Source: Butyriboletus loyo | Taxonomy: Eukaryota > Basidiomycota > Agaricomycetes > Boletales > Boletaceae | Assembly (NCBI GenBank): GCA_038093515.1 | Contig: JBBPSI010000086.1 | Span: 1-64,000 of the forward strand | Length of the DNA stretch: 64,000 nt | Reading direction: 5' to 3' | Part shown: one piece after another, positions 47,810 to 59,042 of the stretch | Position numbering within the stretch: position 1 is the stretch's first letter | Layout: every line of letters begins with the position of its first letter | The notes under the pieces: model-generated | What the model was told of the DNA's origin: nothing | The model's database searches: none | The model's input: the letters and a program-made list of their open reading frames with translations, nothing else | Made by a program: the position numbers and the translations under genes

Positions 47810-48626
47810 TGTTACGCTGGAGTGCGAAACAACTAGCAGCGAGCACTTGAATAGGGGCTCGAGCCTAATCGGGAAGATGGCCGACTCGCGTAGACGACGC
47901 TATTGGGCTTCTGCAGAGCAAGTGTCGGCGAGATGTCGTATGGTGGTGACCAGATGAGATCGAGCTGAGGCTTATCGGCTCTATCGGCAGATGGGGTATA
48001 AGCTAGATTGCTAGGCACTTGGTAGATGCATAGAATTAGCTAGGGAACTTGTACTACTCTAAGTACGCGTATATATACTAATAGATATTGTGCACAGACC
48101 GAGCTGTGTGTGGCAGTGAGGGCAAAGGGTTATGAGTTGTGTCGAGTCATAACGGTGAATGAAGAAGCGGCAAAGTGCCGGTAACGAGGGAGCGAAGCTC
48201 CGAGTAAGGTGGCGACATTGTCAGCGAATGAGAAGTGCTGAATACAAAGTGACGATGTCCACGAGGTGGGGCCCACAGGGCAAAGGGGACGCGAATAGTG
48301 GAGCCCTTGGATATGGGTCTCAATGTGAAGGCAGGGATACATTGTAATCTAGTCACATGCTAGTCACGTGATGAACCAAATGTCATTGGATAAAGAAGAA
48401 GAGGACGTGACAGCTCAGCTGTGGGTCCAGCCCGACGGGGCAACAACATAGGGGCTATCTCAGTGTAGCAGCACTGAGACTTGTGGAAAGACCGGGGAAG
48501 TGGATGGCGTCCACTTGGCAACTAGGGAGCGGGCGATGGGCGGCATCGCAAGATGGCGGGGGCGGCGGGGACGCGTGAGCATGGGAAAACGAGTGGCGGG
48601 GTATGCTTAGGGGTAAAACTGTAACA
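47810..48626. mobile_element. Solo LTR of Gypsy family A, TSD GCAGC
   Basis: This 817-bp repeat starts TGTTACGCTGG and ends AAAACTGTAACA, matching the LTRs of the full element at 50430-58352. It is flanked on both sides by GCAGC (47805-47809 and 48627-48631), a 5-bp target-site duplication, so it is a complete solo LTR left by LTR-LTR recombination. Confidence 0.92.
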
Positions 48627-49163
48627 GCAGCCACAGAACTCTTGGAAGCAAGCTAAGTCTCAGACTATGTTGTAGTGCTGGCACTAAGAGTCTGGAATGA
48701 AGCTAGCTGCTAGCAAGTATATTGCATAGAACTAGATGGGGATTTACAAGTACATGGCAATGTATTTATACTAAGGGGATCTGGGCACAGACCAGGGCCT
48801 GATCGGATCACATGAGTTGTCGAGAGTTAGTATGAGTGAAGACAAGTCAAAAGGACTAAAGTGGAATGAATACTCTAGAAGATTCTGGAGTATGAAGGAA
48901 AATAGCATCCAAATGGAAACATGATGACTAAGTGGAATGGCTAAGTTGTACAATGAATAGGGGTTAGGCCCTATGGGTGAATGATAATCCATAGAGAATG
49001 AAGGAAAAAGCATAGCAAATCATAACACCCCATGCTAAGCATCACTCATAAGAGGTACACAAGCAACAAAGAGATGTAAGGTACACTCATGTTGAGCCAG
49101 ACTATAGGTGCTAAGAAGCACACTAGATGAGTGGCAGGTGCGGAAGATGCACACTGCATGAAT
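48627..49163 (-). repeat. Probable 3' end / LTR of the Copia relic
   Basis: Directly 3' of the Copia RNase H relic on the minus strand. The reverse strand reads GCATGGGGTGTTATG near 49025-49045, a polypurine-tract-like junction. Everything to the left up to the solo LTR could be its LTR. No gene is seen. Confidence 0.4.
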
Positions 49164-49735
49164 CTAGTTTATAAAGCACCATTGTGGTGCATTGTAGAAT
49201 ATGAGTCCCAATTGTGATTGGAACTGATCCAGTTTTACATGCCCAAGGTTCTTAGTGAACATATGTATTGGTGGGATTGGAAGCCCCTTCAACAAAACCA
49301 ATCCTTCATGTACAAATTCCTGTACACCATGCCATTTGATATCAACATGTTTGTTACATTTTTCAGTAATGGGATTAGATGCCATAAAGATGAAACCTTG
49401 GTTGTTGCCACATATAGGTATAGGGGCGAGCTGGTAACCAATTTCCTCAAGTAGTGAACAAATCCAAACTACTTGCTTGCTACAATCAGAAAGTGCAACA
49501 TATTCAGCTTCTATAGAGGAATAAGCTATCCAGCTTTGTTGCTGAGATTGCCAACTGAAGATGCAGTTCACTAGTTTGATAAACCAGCCAGTCTGAGAGC
49601 AATGTGAGTTGGGATTGGAAGTAGGGATCTCATTACCTGTTGGAACTGAGATCATAATTCCAGGTCTACTGGGCCATTGTGAGATAATGGGTAATAATCC
49701 TGTGGAAGAGGAGTCAATGCAACTTAGGCATGCTG
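49164..49735 (-). pseudogene. Copia retrotransposon RNase H, C-terminal relic
   Basis: The minus strand is open for about 190 codons with IFSWQSQQQSWIAYSSIEAE, YVALSDCSKQVVWICSLLEE, ICGNNQGFIFMASNPITEKC, HVDIKWHGVQEFV and MFTKNLGHVKLDQFQSQLGL. This is the RNase H and C-terminal end of a Ty1/Copia polyprotein. Everything N-terminal is missing because a family-C LTR begins at about 49740. CpG is scarce, as in other old elements here. Confidence 0.85.
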
Positions 49736-49739
49736 CATT

Positions 49740-49876
49740 CCAAAATACTCTAGAGCTTTTTCTAAAAAGGTGTTGTAGGGAACACATATTCTTTATGCTT
49801 GCAGTTGCTCCTCTTTCAGGTGATTCAGCACTCACATGGATCACAAACATTACTTGCAACATTCCACACTCCCTTT
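49740..49876 (+). repeat. LTR fragment of family C (left part)
   Basis: This matches the start of the family C LTR at 59043 (AACACATATTC, then TGCAGTTGCTCCTC and ATCACAAAC). It breaks at CCTTT where the older family A LTR is inserted, and continues at 58359. Confidence 0.7.
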
Positions 49877-50429
49877 TGTTACACTGATGCACATAACGAG
49901 CTAGCAAGCAAGCACTTAATAGGGGCTTGAGCCTAATCAGGTAATGGCTGACTCACATAGACAACACTATCAGGTTCCTGCAGAGCAAGTGTCAGTGAGA
50001 TATTGAGTGGTGGCAACCAGACAAGATTGAGCAGACTCTTATTAGCTCTATTGGCAAGGATGGGGTATAAGCTAGATTGCTATGCACAAGATGAATGCAT
50101 AGCAGAGACCTTGGATATGAGTCTTGGTGTGCTAGTCAAGGTGCATTGTAATCTAATCATGTGCTAGTTATGTGATGAACAAAATGTCATTGTATAAGGA
50201 AAGAGAGATGCAACAGCTCAGCTGAAGGACTTGGCCTGGTGGAGTGAACAATAGGGGCTATCTTTGTATCTTGGAACAGAGACATCTAGGAATGACTGAG
50301 AGAGTGGACAACAGTCCACTGGTGACTGGGGGAGCAGGTGATATGCTGTATTGTGGGGACAGTAGGATGGTGGGACATGTGAGCATGGGAAAATGAGTGG
50401 CAGGGTACACTTAGGGGTAAAACTGTAAC
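49877..50429. mobile_element. Older, shortened solo LTR of family A, TSD CCTTT
   Basis: It starts TGTTACACTGATG and ends AAAACTGTAAC; the final A of its terminus is now at 58358, beyond the younger Gypsy insertion. Flanks are CCTTT at 49872-49876 and 58359-58363. It is about 270 bp shorter than intact family A LTRs and rich in TG/CA where they have CG, so it is old. It is itself the target of the full-length element at 50430-58352. Confidence 0.85.
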
Positions 50430-51250
50430 TGTTACGCTGATAGCACACAATTACTAGCAGCGAGCACTTGACTAGGGGCTCGAGCCTAATGAGGAAAGTG
50501 GCTGACTCGCGTAGATGACGCTATCAGGCTTCTGCTGAGCAAGTGTCTTCGAGATGTCAAGTGGTGGCGACCAGTCGAGATCGAGTAGAAACTTATCAGC
50601 TCAATCGGCAGATGAAGGGTATACTGCTAGATTACTATGCACTTGGTAGATGCGTAGAATTAGCTAAAGAACTCGTACTATCCTAAGTGCGAGTATATAT
50701 ACTAATAGATATCATGCACAGACTGAGCTGTGCATGGCAGCGAGGGCAAGGGGTTATGAGTTGACGTGAGTCATAACGGCAAAAGGTGGAGTGGCAAAGT
50801 GCTGGTAATGAGGGAGCGAAGCTCCGAGTAAGGTGATGACATCATCAGCGAATGAGAAGAGCTGAAGGCGAAGTGACGATGTCCACAAGGTGTGGCCCAC
50901 AGGGCAAAGGGGACGCGAACGGTGGAGCCCTTGGATACGGGTCTCGACGCGAAGGTACTGACACATCGTAATCTATTCACATGCTAGTCACGTGATGAAC
51001 CAAATGTCATTGGATAAGAAATAAGAGGACGCGACAGCTCAGCTGAAGGTCTGGCCCGACGGGGCGATGAGACAGGGGCTATCTCAGTGTAGCGTCACTG
51101 AGACTTGCTGGATGACCAGGGAAGTGGATAACGTCCACTAGGCGACTAGGGAGCGGGCAATGGGCAGCATCATGAGGCGGCGGGGATGGCGGGGATGCGT
51201 GAGCATGGGAAAACGAGTGGCGGGGTACGCTTAGGGGTAAAACTGTAACA
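50430..51250 (-). repeat. 3' LTR of the family A Gypsy element
   Basis: 821 bp, TGTTACGCTGATAGC...AAAACTGTAACA. Compared with the other LTR it differs mostly by transitions that turn CG into TG or CA (for example GCACAC for GCGCAC, GCTGAC for GCCGAC), pointing to deamination since insertion. Confidence 0.9.
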
Positions 51251-51292
51251 TTACCCCCCGTACAAGATTGAAACTCCTGGTTCAATCAAACT

Positions 51293-54200
51293 CTAGATGG
51301 CGGCAGCGATGATGAGGGAGCGAGTGGACGTGGGGAAGTCTTTCTGATGACGAGCCTTGTATGCTCGCAGCAACGGCATGGAATTGTCCAGATTCCCTTC
51401 GGGTTCCCAGGTGTTTTCAGCGGCGGAGTAGCCTTTCCAGGAGACCAAATACTGTCTCCGGTTTCTGGTGCCTCTGTGAGAGAGGATCTTTTCGACTTCG
51501 TACTCCTCTTCGCCTTCTATGGTTTCTGGGGCGGGTTCGTATAGTTGGGGCCGTGCTCTGGGGTCTCCCTGTAAGACGACAGGAGAGAAGCATGGAAGAT
51601 GTCATGTATCTTCCAGGTGGGAGGGAGTCGTAGGCGAAACACGATGGGAGAAATCACTTGTGCCACCTCAAAGGGGCCTTCCCGTTTCGGCACAAGTTTG
51701 CGCGACTGGTATCTGAGCCTGAGGTTGCGGCCTGCTAGCCATACTTTATCTCCAACCTTCCAGGGTTTGAACTTCGTCGTAATCCGCTCTTTCATAAGGC
51801 GCTGTGCCTTGTCGTGTGCTTCTGAGGCTTCCTCGCGACTTGCGGCTAAGTCCGAGAGCCTTGCTTCTAGTGCCGGTAGGAACGTCCGTCCTAACGCCGG
51901 ATACACGTGTGGTTCATAGCCGATCATTAATGAGAACAGCATCTTTCCTGTGACCGAGTGCGTGGTCGAATTGTGTGAAAACTCTGCCATGGGGAGTATG
52001 CTGGCCCATCTGTCAGGGCGTCCATCGCAAAATATGCGGAGGTAGGTCTCCAGCTCCTGGTTGACCCTTTCTGTCTCGCCATCCGTCTGGGGATGATATG
52101 CCGAGGATAGGGCAAGGTCGTATTTTAGCAGCCTTGCTAATTCCTGTGCAAAGGCTGAAGCGAATTGCGGACCACGGTCTGAGATGCATCAGTCGTGCAG
52201 ACCGAATCTGGTGAAGACTTTGTCGAAAAAGAGTTGGGCGACGCCTGCTGCATTGATTGTCTTGTTGCAAGGTATGAAAATTACCCCCTTTGTAAGGCCA
52301 TGGTCTACCACGACCATTACCGAATCAAATCCCATAGACTCCGGGAGATCCGTGATGAGATCAATGGATACTTGTTGAAATGGCTGTGTGGCGGTGCTGG
52401 ATAGCGGGGTAAGGCCGGGTACCATTGGGTGTGTGTTGACCTTGTTTGCCTGGCAAACTGCGCAACCTGTGACAAATTTCCGAATAAACGAGCCCATTCC
52501 GGGCCACCAGTAGTCCCGCTGGACTAGGTTCTGAGTCCTGAATATACCTCCATGGCCACCGGTGGGGCCCTCATGGAGTTCCTTTACTAAAGGGTGTCGC
52601 GCCTCCTCTGGCACGTAGAGGCGACCCTTGTAGTACAACTTGTCGTTTTCGAACAGCCAATCGTGGGGGGCTGAATGAGGGAATATGGGGGAATTCTCGT
52701 ACATAGCCGACAGTGCTTTCTGTATGAGCGGGTTGTTCTCGGTAGACACGACCATCTTTTCTGCGAGCACGGTGTCGAGCGCGTTAATGAATACGGAATC
52801 AGGAAGTAAGACAACTTCCTGATTGTCGCCTGAGGTGTCAACCTCGTCGTGGCGAGAGAGGGCATCTGCTGGGCCCATAGCTGTTCCGGGGAGGTGGTGG
52901 AACTTGATGTCATAATCTTGCAGATACATCATCCACCTTGCTTGTCTTCTTGACAACTTGTTTGGCTGACGGAAGTACGTCAGATTCTTGTGGTCAGTTA
53001 GTATCGTTACGGGATGACCAGTCCCCCTGAGGTAGTGACGCCATTCTTCCAAGGCGTGGATGACAGCCAATAGTTCCCTGTCATATATGTCGTAGTTGCG
53101 CTCTGCCGGGGAGAGCGTCTTGGATAAGTAGGCACATGGGTGCAAATCCCCATTGCCGTCGTTCTGCATGAGCACAGCTCCTGTTGCCGTGAGGGAGGCG
53201 TCCGTCATGACCTTGAACTCCCGTGTCGTGTCTGGCATCGCCAGGACAGGCTGCTGTAGGAAGATCTCCTTGATCTTCAGGAAAGCGCTTTCGTGTTCAG
53301 GGGTCCATTCCCATTTCGTGCTCTTCTTCGTCAAATCGTGAAGAGGCCGTGATATCGCCGAGAAGTTGCTTATGAAGCGGCAATAGAAGTTACAAAATCC
53401 GATGAACGATCGGACTGCCTTTACTGATGTGGGCGACTTCCATTCCTGGATCGCCTTGAGCTTCGTGGGGTCCATCTGGACGCGGCCCGCTCGGATCACC
53501 ATTCCGAGGTATTCGACTTCGTCGGTGTCGAAGAAGCATTTCTCCAGCTTCAGGAAGAGCTTGTGCTCTCGTAGTCTCTGTAGGACGCGGTGTGTCCTTT
53601 CTTCGTGAACTCCGGCTTCTTCGGAGTGAATGAGTATGTCATCCATATAGATGACAAGCCATCCTTCGGCTATCATGTTGCCGAAGGTGTGATCCATGAG
53701 GGCTTGGAACGTCGCCGGTGAGTTGCAAAGCCCAAAGAACATGACTGTTGGCTCAAAGAGCCCCTGCGGTGTTATGAACGCGGCCTTCCAGCAGTTGCTG
53801 GGCTTGATAAGGACATTGTTATATCCCCAACGAATGTCCATCTTCGTGAATATCTTGGAGCCTTTCAGGCGGTTGACAAGGTCTCCAATGAGCGGTAGGG
53901 GGTAGGCGTTTTTAATCATATGGGCGTTCACGTGCCTATAGTCCTGACAAGGACAGAGGGATCCATCTTTCTTTCCTACGAAAAAGAAAGGGGCGGCTTG
54001 GGGTGACTTCGAGGGGACTATCTTCCCTGTCTTCAGGTGTTCGGCTACGAACTCTTTGCATGCCTCCGTCTCCTTAGGATTGAGAGGGTAGGCCTTGGCG
54101 ACTCGAGGGAGGAAATCTTTGTCCAGGTCGATCGCGTGGTCGAATGACCGTGATGGGGGAAGCTCGTCGAGATTCTTCTTCTCGAAGACGTCTTCAAATC

Positions 54201-55374
54201 CCCTGTACTGAGCCGGAAGCGTCTTCTTCGGCTTTTCTTCCTTGGCAGCTATCTCCGTCGATACTGTCGCTTTGCGAACTCCATATGTTCGTCTTGCACT
54301 CTGGTCCAGGCGCTTTTTCCAGAGGTGTGCCATCCTCGTGTCCGGGTCCATGTCGAGGTACCGGATGAGATATCGTTGTGTTATTGCCCAGGGGTCATCA
54401 GGGCGTCTCTCTGCAGGTTGATCTGGGAATACGACTCTTCCAGTCATCCAGTCGATGTCGGGGTTGGCGTCGTGAAGCCATGGCAGCCCGAGGATGACAT
54501 TTTCTTGTCCTACGTTGAGAATTAGGAATTCTCTGAGTTGTTCTGTTCCTCCTGTCTGGAGGATCATCGTCGTTGAGTATCGTATGGTCCCTCCTTTGTT
54601 CTTGGAACCGTCGACGTTCTGAGCTACTAGCTCCTTGGTTAAATGTTTAATGGGGAGATTGTTTCTCTTGACAAAATCCCTGTGGACAAAACATCCAGAT
54701 GCTCCGCTATCCACCAGCGCTGTGGTGTCGAAGACTGGCCCATTCTTGTTGGCACATAGCACAACCGGGATGTGCATGGACTGGGCTTTCTGTCCAGTTG
54801 AGTATGTGAAGGCGGCAATTGTCTTGGGGTGCCGCTCAACCTCGGGGGAGGGGAAACTGTGGTCTCCCATAGCGGGGATCTTGGTCATCCGCTCTACTGA
54901 TAGTTCGTCGTCTGCTCCTCTCTTGACTGCTGTTGTCCCAGGAGCGTCGTAGAAATGTTCTATAGGGGTTTCTGCCCTAATAGGAGGAATCGGGGGTAGA
55001 TCGTCATCGTCTTCCTCGGTGGCGATGAGATTTGGCACGTCCACGTGCATGGGTCCTGGGGTCTCCAGGGGCGTCTCGTATGAGGTCTCCTCGGTGGTCT
55101 CGTTGCTGCTGCTGACCTCCCGACGTCTTTTCTTGCGCTCTTGCGCGTCTTCTTCTTCTCGGATCCTTTTTCCGAGGATTTCTTGTGCTACCACGGCGGC
55201 TTGGTAGGCTTTTCTTAGGTCTGCAGGTGAGGTCGCTCGTTTCGACCTCCTTAATGTCAGCTTCATATCAGCAGCCGGTTTCTTTTCATCTTGGCCTCTG
55301 GACTTCTTTCTCCAGAGGGCGATCAACTCGTCAGTTGTCATTGTTGCTTCTTTTAATTCTGCCCCAGGGGTCAT
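51293..55374 (-). pseudogene. Gypsy pol polyprotein (protease-RT-RNase H-integrase-chromodomain)
   Basis: One minus frame from 55374 carries the aspartic protease (TALVDSGASGCFVHRDFVKR), RT (CQDYRHVN, GLFEPTVMFFGLCNSPATFQ, VIYMDDILIHS), RNase H (VMTDASLTATGAVLMQ, YDRELLAVIHALEEWRHYL) and integrase (HEGPTGGHGG, CAVCQANK, SIDLITDLPESMGFDSVMVV). It is cut by TGA at 52189-52191 (after FTRFGLHD), then continues in the same frame (ISDRGPQF, SSAYHPQTDGETERVNQELE) to a shift near 51525. Past that, another frame encodes a chromodomain (EYEVEKILSHRG, YLVSWKGYSAAENTWEPEGN) and ends at TAG 51293. The chromodomain marks a chromovirus, a clade that can target histone marks. Confidence 0.93.
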
Positions 55375-55829
55375 CTCCTCCTTGGGTTCGGCAGTAGTCT
55401 CTTTTGGTGCGGGTAGTGCTGGTGTCGGCGCAGGCTTCCTTGGTGTGAGCGCGGGTCTCCTAGGGATAGGTTGTCGGTGTATGAATGGCTTGCTTCATTG
55501 TACCAATGTAAACCCCTCGGAGTCCACTGTTGGCTCGGGTTTACCTGTGCTTGACCCGGATATCGGCGATCGGGGTGAGACTCTGTCGATGAGAGGACAT
55601 GGGGCGATATGTTCTGCCAGCGTCTTGGCAGCAGGTTCCTCTTTCTTCTTGCTGAAGGCATTTTCTAGGCGACGGTGAATTGTATCTTTGCTGATACCTC
55701 TCGACTCCAGTGTCTGGAGGAGTTCCTTTACCGAGGGCTCCAATGTGGAGGCGGCTTGGACTTGTGATGTAGGCTGCAGCAGGGAAGAGGCGCGTCTGGC
55801 ATTTGTTGCAAAGGCAACGCGCAGTCAAA

Positions 55830-56821
55830 TGCTAGCATGTAGTACCCTGCCACAGGCAGTCCAACGACAGTTGCTGCGCTACACAAAGCACAGGCAAGAT
55901 GTGTGATCAAGGAGCTTCAACTTAATCCTCAACTGTTGCCAGCGAATAGACAAGTGGTTAAAACTAGGGAATCTGTTATAATCGTATCTCTTATAACTAT
56001 CTTTTGCGTTTGGACTTCGTCATATTTCTCTTTCAAAGGTCACGTGACTTAGCGCACGTGATCGTGGGATTATACATGTGACCACAGGCTGACTAAGCAT
56101 ATGACGTCATGGTCCAGACTGGCCCAGACTCTATGACATCACGCCTCATGTATTTAATCTCCGTTTGCTTCTCTTCTTTTTGATCACCGTCGACTTCTAT
56201 TTCTCATCATCGTCGACCCGTGACTCACTTCATATATACTTGTATAGTAACTAGTCTCACGCACTGCTTGGTCTGTGCGCATTCCCTTGTAATATAAAAG
56301 GGCTTGTGGTTGCGGCTAGGATTCCCTAGCTTTAACCACTTGTCTTATTCACTGGCAACAGTTGAGAAGATTAAGGTCTGAGCTATCCTCATTACACTCG
56401 CCAGCTATTGTGTTTTAGCTGCAACAGTTGCGGAACCCCGTGTGCCACTTGATAACTCCATTGTCTCGTAACAGAATCCTAGTCTAACCACGAGCCTTTA
56501 TATATTATACAGAGATGCGCACAGACCATGCTGTGCGTGTGATGAACTACTATACATGGCTAGACTAAAGAAGAGAAGCGCAACGGTGATTAACCACACG
56601 AGGCGTGGGGATCATAAAGAAGAGAAGTAAACGGAGATTAAATACATGTGTTGTGACGTCATAGAGTCTAGGCCTGGTCTAGACCATGACATCATATGCT
56701 TAGTCAGCATGAGATCACATGTAAGTTCCCACGATCACGTGCGCTATGTCACGTGACCTTTGAAAGTGAAAATGACTAAGTTCGAAGTGAAAGTGTACAA
56801 ATAAATGTTATGATTATAACA
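55830..56821 (-). mobile_element. Solo LTR of family B inside gag, itself interrupted
   Basis: On the minus strand it starts TGTTATAATCATAAC at 56821 and follows the family B LTR at 58497 (GGTCACGTGAC, CACGTGATCGTGGG, GCATATGATGTCATGG) to about 55830. There the usual ATAACA end is missing. No clean duplication flanks it, so one end is eroded. A second family B LTR sits inside it. Confidence 0.8.
55974..56473 (+). mobile_element. Younger solo LTR of family B, TSD GAATC
   Basis: 500 bp in plus orientation, TGTTATAATCG...CTCGTAACA, flanked by GAATC at 55969-55973 and 56474-56478. It lies inside a family B LTR of opposite orientation, so this pair forms an imperfect inverted repeat. Confidence 0.9.
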
Positions 56822-57534
56822 GCGTTCCCGATGTTCCAGGCTCTCGCAAGAGGTGGTGGAAGATGTTTCTGCGGGGTGGAGGTTACGCGAACCTGTACTG
56901 GTGGGGACGAAGCGCGTCTGGCTTTCCCGATCTCCCGTGCCTTGTCGAGGGGGGAGAGTTTCCTTGGGGTGGTGGTGGCGGTGCGTATCTGCGCGGGGGA
57001 GGAAGAGGCACGCATGGCTCTTCCGATTGCTCTTGCCTTTTCGATAGGGGAGCCAGTTCGGCGGGCTGCTCCCAGGGAGAGGGCTTTCTGAAGCGGGGTC
57101 TGTCGGGTGGCAGGGAGGGAGACTGCGCGTACTTGCGCGACGGGGGAAGAGGTACGCATGGCTCTTCCAATGGCTTTTGCTTTCCAAAGCGGGGAACGGC
57201 AGGTGGCAGGGCAGGTGACAGTCGTGAAGGCTTCTGCCACAGCAGGATGAATGTGGTAGGGGTTTCGGCAATCTGCTCGCAAGCAGGTAGAGGGCGTGTC
57301 TTCTACCACAGTAGGATGATGGTGGAAGGGGTTGTGACACACTGCTCGCGAGCAGGTGATGGCGGCAGTGGCGATGGCTTGGACAATCTTGTCCTCGGTC
57401 TTCTCAGCGAGAAGGGCGTACCTGTTGTTGAAAGACATGGCGATCTCGGGGCGACTTCACAAAGTTGGAGATGGCGGTGGGCTGGGGGCGGCTTTACTGT
57501 TGGAGAACAGAAGCGAGTAGAGAGCTAATTCTTT

Positions 57535-58352
57535 TGTTACGCTGATAGCGCACAATAACTAGCAGCGAGCACTTGACTAGGGGCTCGAGCCTAATGAGGA
57601 AAGTGGCCGACTCGCGTAGATGACGCTATCGGGCTTCTGCTGAGCAAGTGTCTTCGAGATGTCAAGTGGTGGCGACCAGTCGAGATCGAGTAGAGACTTA
57701 TCGGCTCAATCGGCAGATGGGGTATATGCTAGATTACTATGCACTTGGTAGATGCGTAGAATTAGCTAAAGAACTCGTACTAGCCTAAGTGCGAGTATAT
57801 ATACTAATAGATATCGTGCACAGACCGAGCTGTGCATGGCAGCGAGGGCAAAGGGTTATGAGTTGACGTGAGTCATAACGGCAAAAGGTGGAGCGGCAAA
57901 GTGCCGGTAACGAGGGAGCGAAGCTCCGAGTAAGGTGGCGACATCGTCAGCGAATGAGAAGAGCTGAAGGCGAAGTGACGATGTCCACGAGGTGAGCCCC
58001 ACAGGGCAAAGGGGACGCGAACGGTGGAGCCCTTGGATACGGGTCTCGACGCGAAGGTACTGACACGTCGTAATCTAATCACGTGCTAGTCACGTGATGA
58101 AACAAATGTCATTGGATAAGAAATAAGAGGACGCGACAGCTCAGCTGTGGGTCCGGCCCGACGGGGCGACGAGACAGGGGCTATCTCAGTGTAGCATCAC
58201 TGAGACTTGCTGGATGACCAGGGAAGTGGATAACGTCCACTAGGCGACTAGGGAGCAGGCGATGGGCGGCATCGCGAGACGGCGGGGACGGCGGGGATGC
58301 GTGAGCATGGGAAAACGAGTGGCGGGGTACGCTTAGGGGTAAAACTGTAACA
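57535..58352 (-). repeat. 5' LTR of the family A Gypsy element
   Basis: 818 bp, TGTTACGCTGATAGCGCAC...AAAACTGTAACA, paired with 50430-51250. On the minus strand the element interior follows with a leader of about 96 bp before the gag start; no clear TGG-type primer-binding site is visible there. Confidence 0.9.
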
Positions 58353-58358
58353 GTAACA

Positions 58359-58490
58359 CCTTTTATCTTTCCTTACCAAGTTCTGACCAATTCTGATAAT
58401 TCTGTGGCCATCAAGATTCTGTAGAGATGGTGCATGTGAGGATGTACTGAAGGTACTCACTGTTTGGTCATTGGAGGCTTGCTTGTATGC
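58359..58490 (+). repeat. LTR fragment of family C (right part)
   Basis: It resumes the family C LTR sequence left at 49876 (CCAAGTTCTGACC, GTGGCCATCAAGATTCTG). The family A insertions had split it. Confidence 0.65.
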
Positions 58491-58496
58491 ACATTG

Positions 58497-59039
58497 TGTT
58501 ATAATCATAACATTTATTCGTACATTCAAACTTTGGACTTAGTCGTTTCAAATCAACTTTCACTTTCAAAAGGTCACGTGACTCAACACACGTGATCGTG
58601 GGAACTTACATGTGATCTCCTGCTGACTAAGCATATGATGTCATGGCCTAGACCAAGCCTAGACTCTATGACATCATGACACATGTATTTAATCTCTGTT
58701 TACTTCTCTTCTCTTTGATCGCCACGCCTCGTGTGGTTAATCACCATTGCGCTTCTCTTCTTTCTGATCCCCGTTGACCCTGTAGTCTAGCCATGTATAG
58801 TAGTTCATCTCACGCACAGCTTGGTCTGTGCGCATCTCTGTACAATATATAAAGGCTTGTGGTTAGACTAGGATTCCCTAGTTTTAACCACTTGTCTATT
58901 TGCTGCTGGCAACAGTTGAGGATTAAGCTAGAACTCCTAGTTCATACTTGCCAGGTATTTATGTACACCTGCAACTGTTGTGGACCCTGTGTGACAAAGT
59001 ATTCATACTGGCATTCGACCATGTGTTGCTAGCATAACA
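58497..59039 (+). mobile_element. Solo LTR of family B, TSD CATTG
   Basis: 543 bp, TGTTATAATCATAACA...GCTAGCATAACA, flanked by CATTG at 58492-58496 and 59040-59044. It has promoter-like features (CAATATATAAAGG near 58847). It is the most complete family B copy here and shares AACCACTTGTC and GGCAACAGTTGAG with the two copies in gag. Confidence 0.92.
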
Positions 59040-59042
59040 CAT

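Larger units (their letters stand above)
55495..57438 (-). pseudogene. Gag-like region of family A, interrupted by LTR insertions
   Basis: The minus frame starts MSFNNRYALLAEKTEDKIVQ at 57438. It contains CHNPFHHHP / CRNPYHIHP repeats and several copies of a ~27-residue unit around KARAIGRAMRASS. It runs into the family B LTR at 56821. On the other side the reading resumes and ends in a frame (55743-55495) with EPSVKELLQTLESRGISKDT, closing at a TGA (55495-55497). That TGA is followed in the same frame by sequence leading into pol, so gag and pol may once have been joined by an Arg codon or by readthrough. No zinc knuckle is seen. Confidence 0.7.
50430..58352 (-). mobile_element. Full-length Ty3/Gypsy chromovirus (family A), TSD GTAAC
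   Basis: Two LTRs of 821 and 818 bp (TGTTAC...GTAACA) enclose a minus-strand gag-pol. The 5-bp duplication GTAAC is present at 50425-50429 and 58353-58357. A polypurine stretch (ACGGGGGGTAA on the minus strand, just right of 51250) precedes the 3' LTR. Domain order is gag-like, protease, RT, RNase H, integrase, chromodomain. The copy is inactive: gag is interrupted by LTR insertions and pol has stops and a frameshift. Confidence 0.93.
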
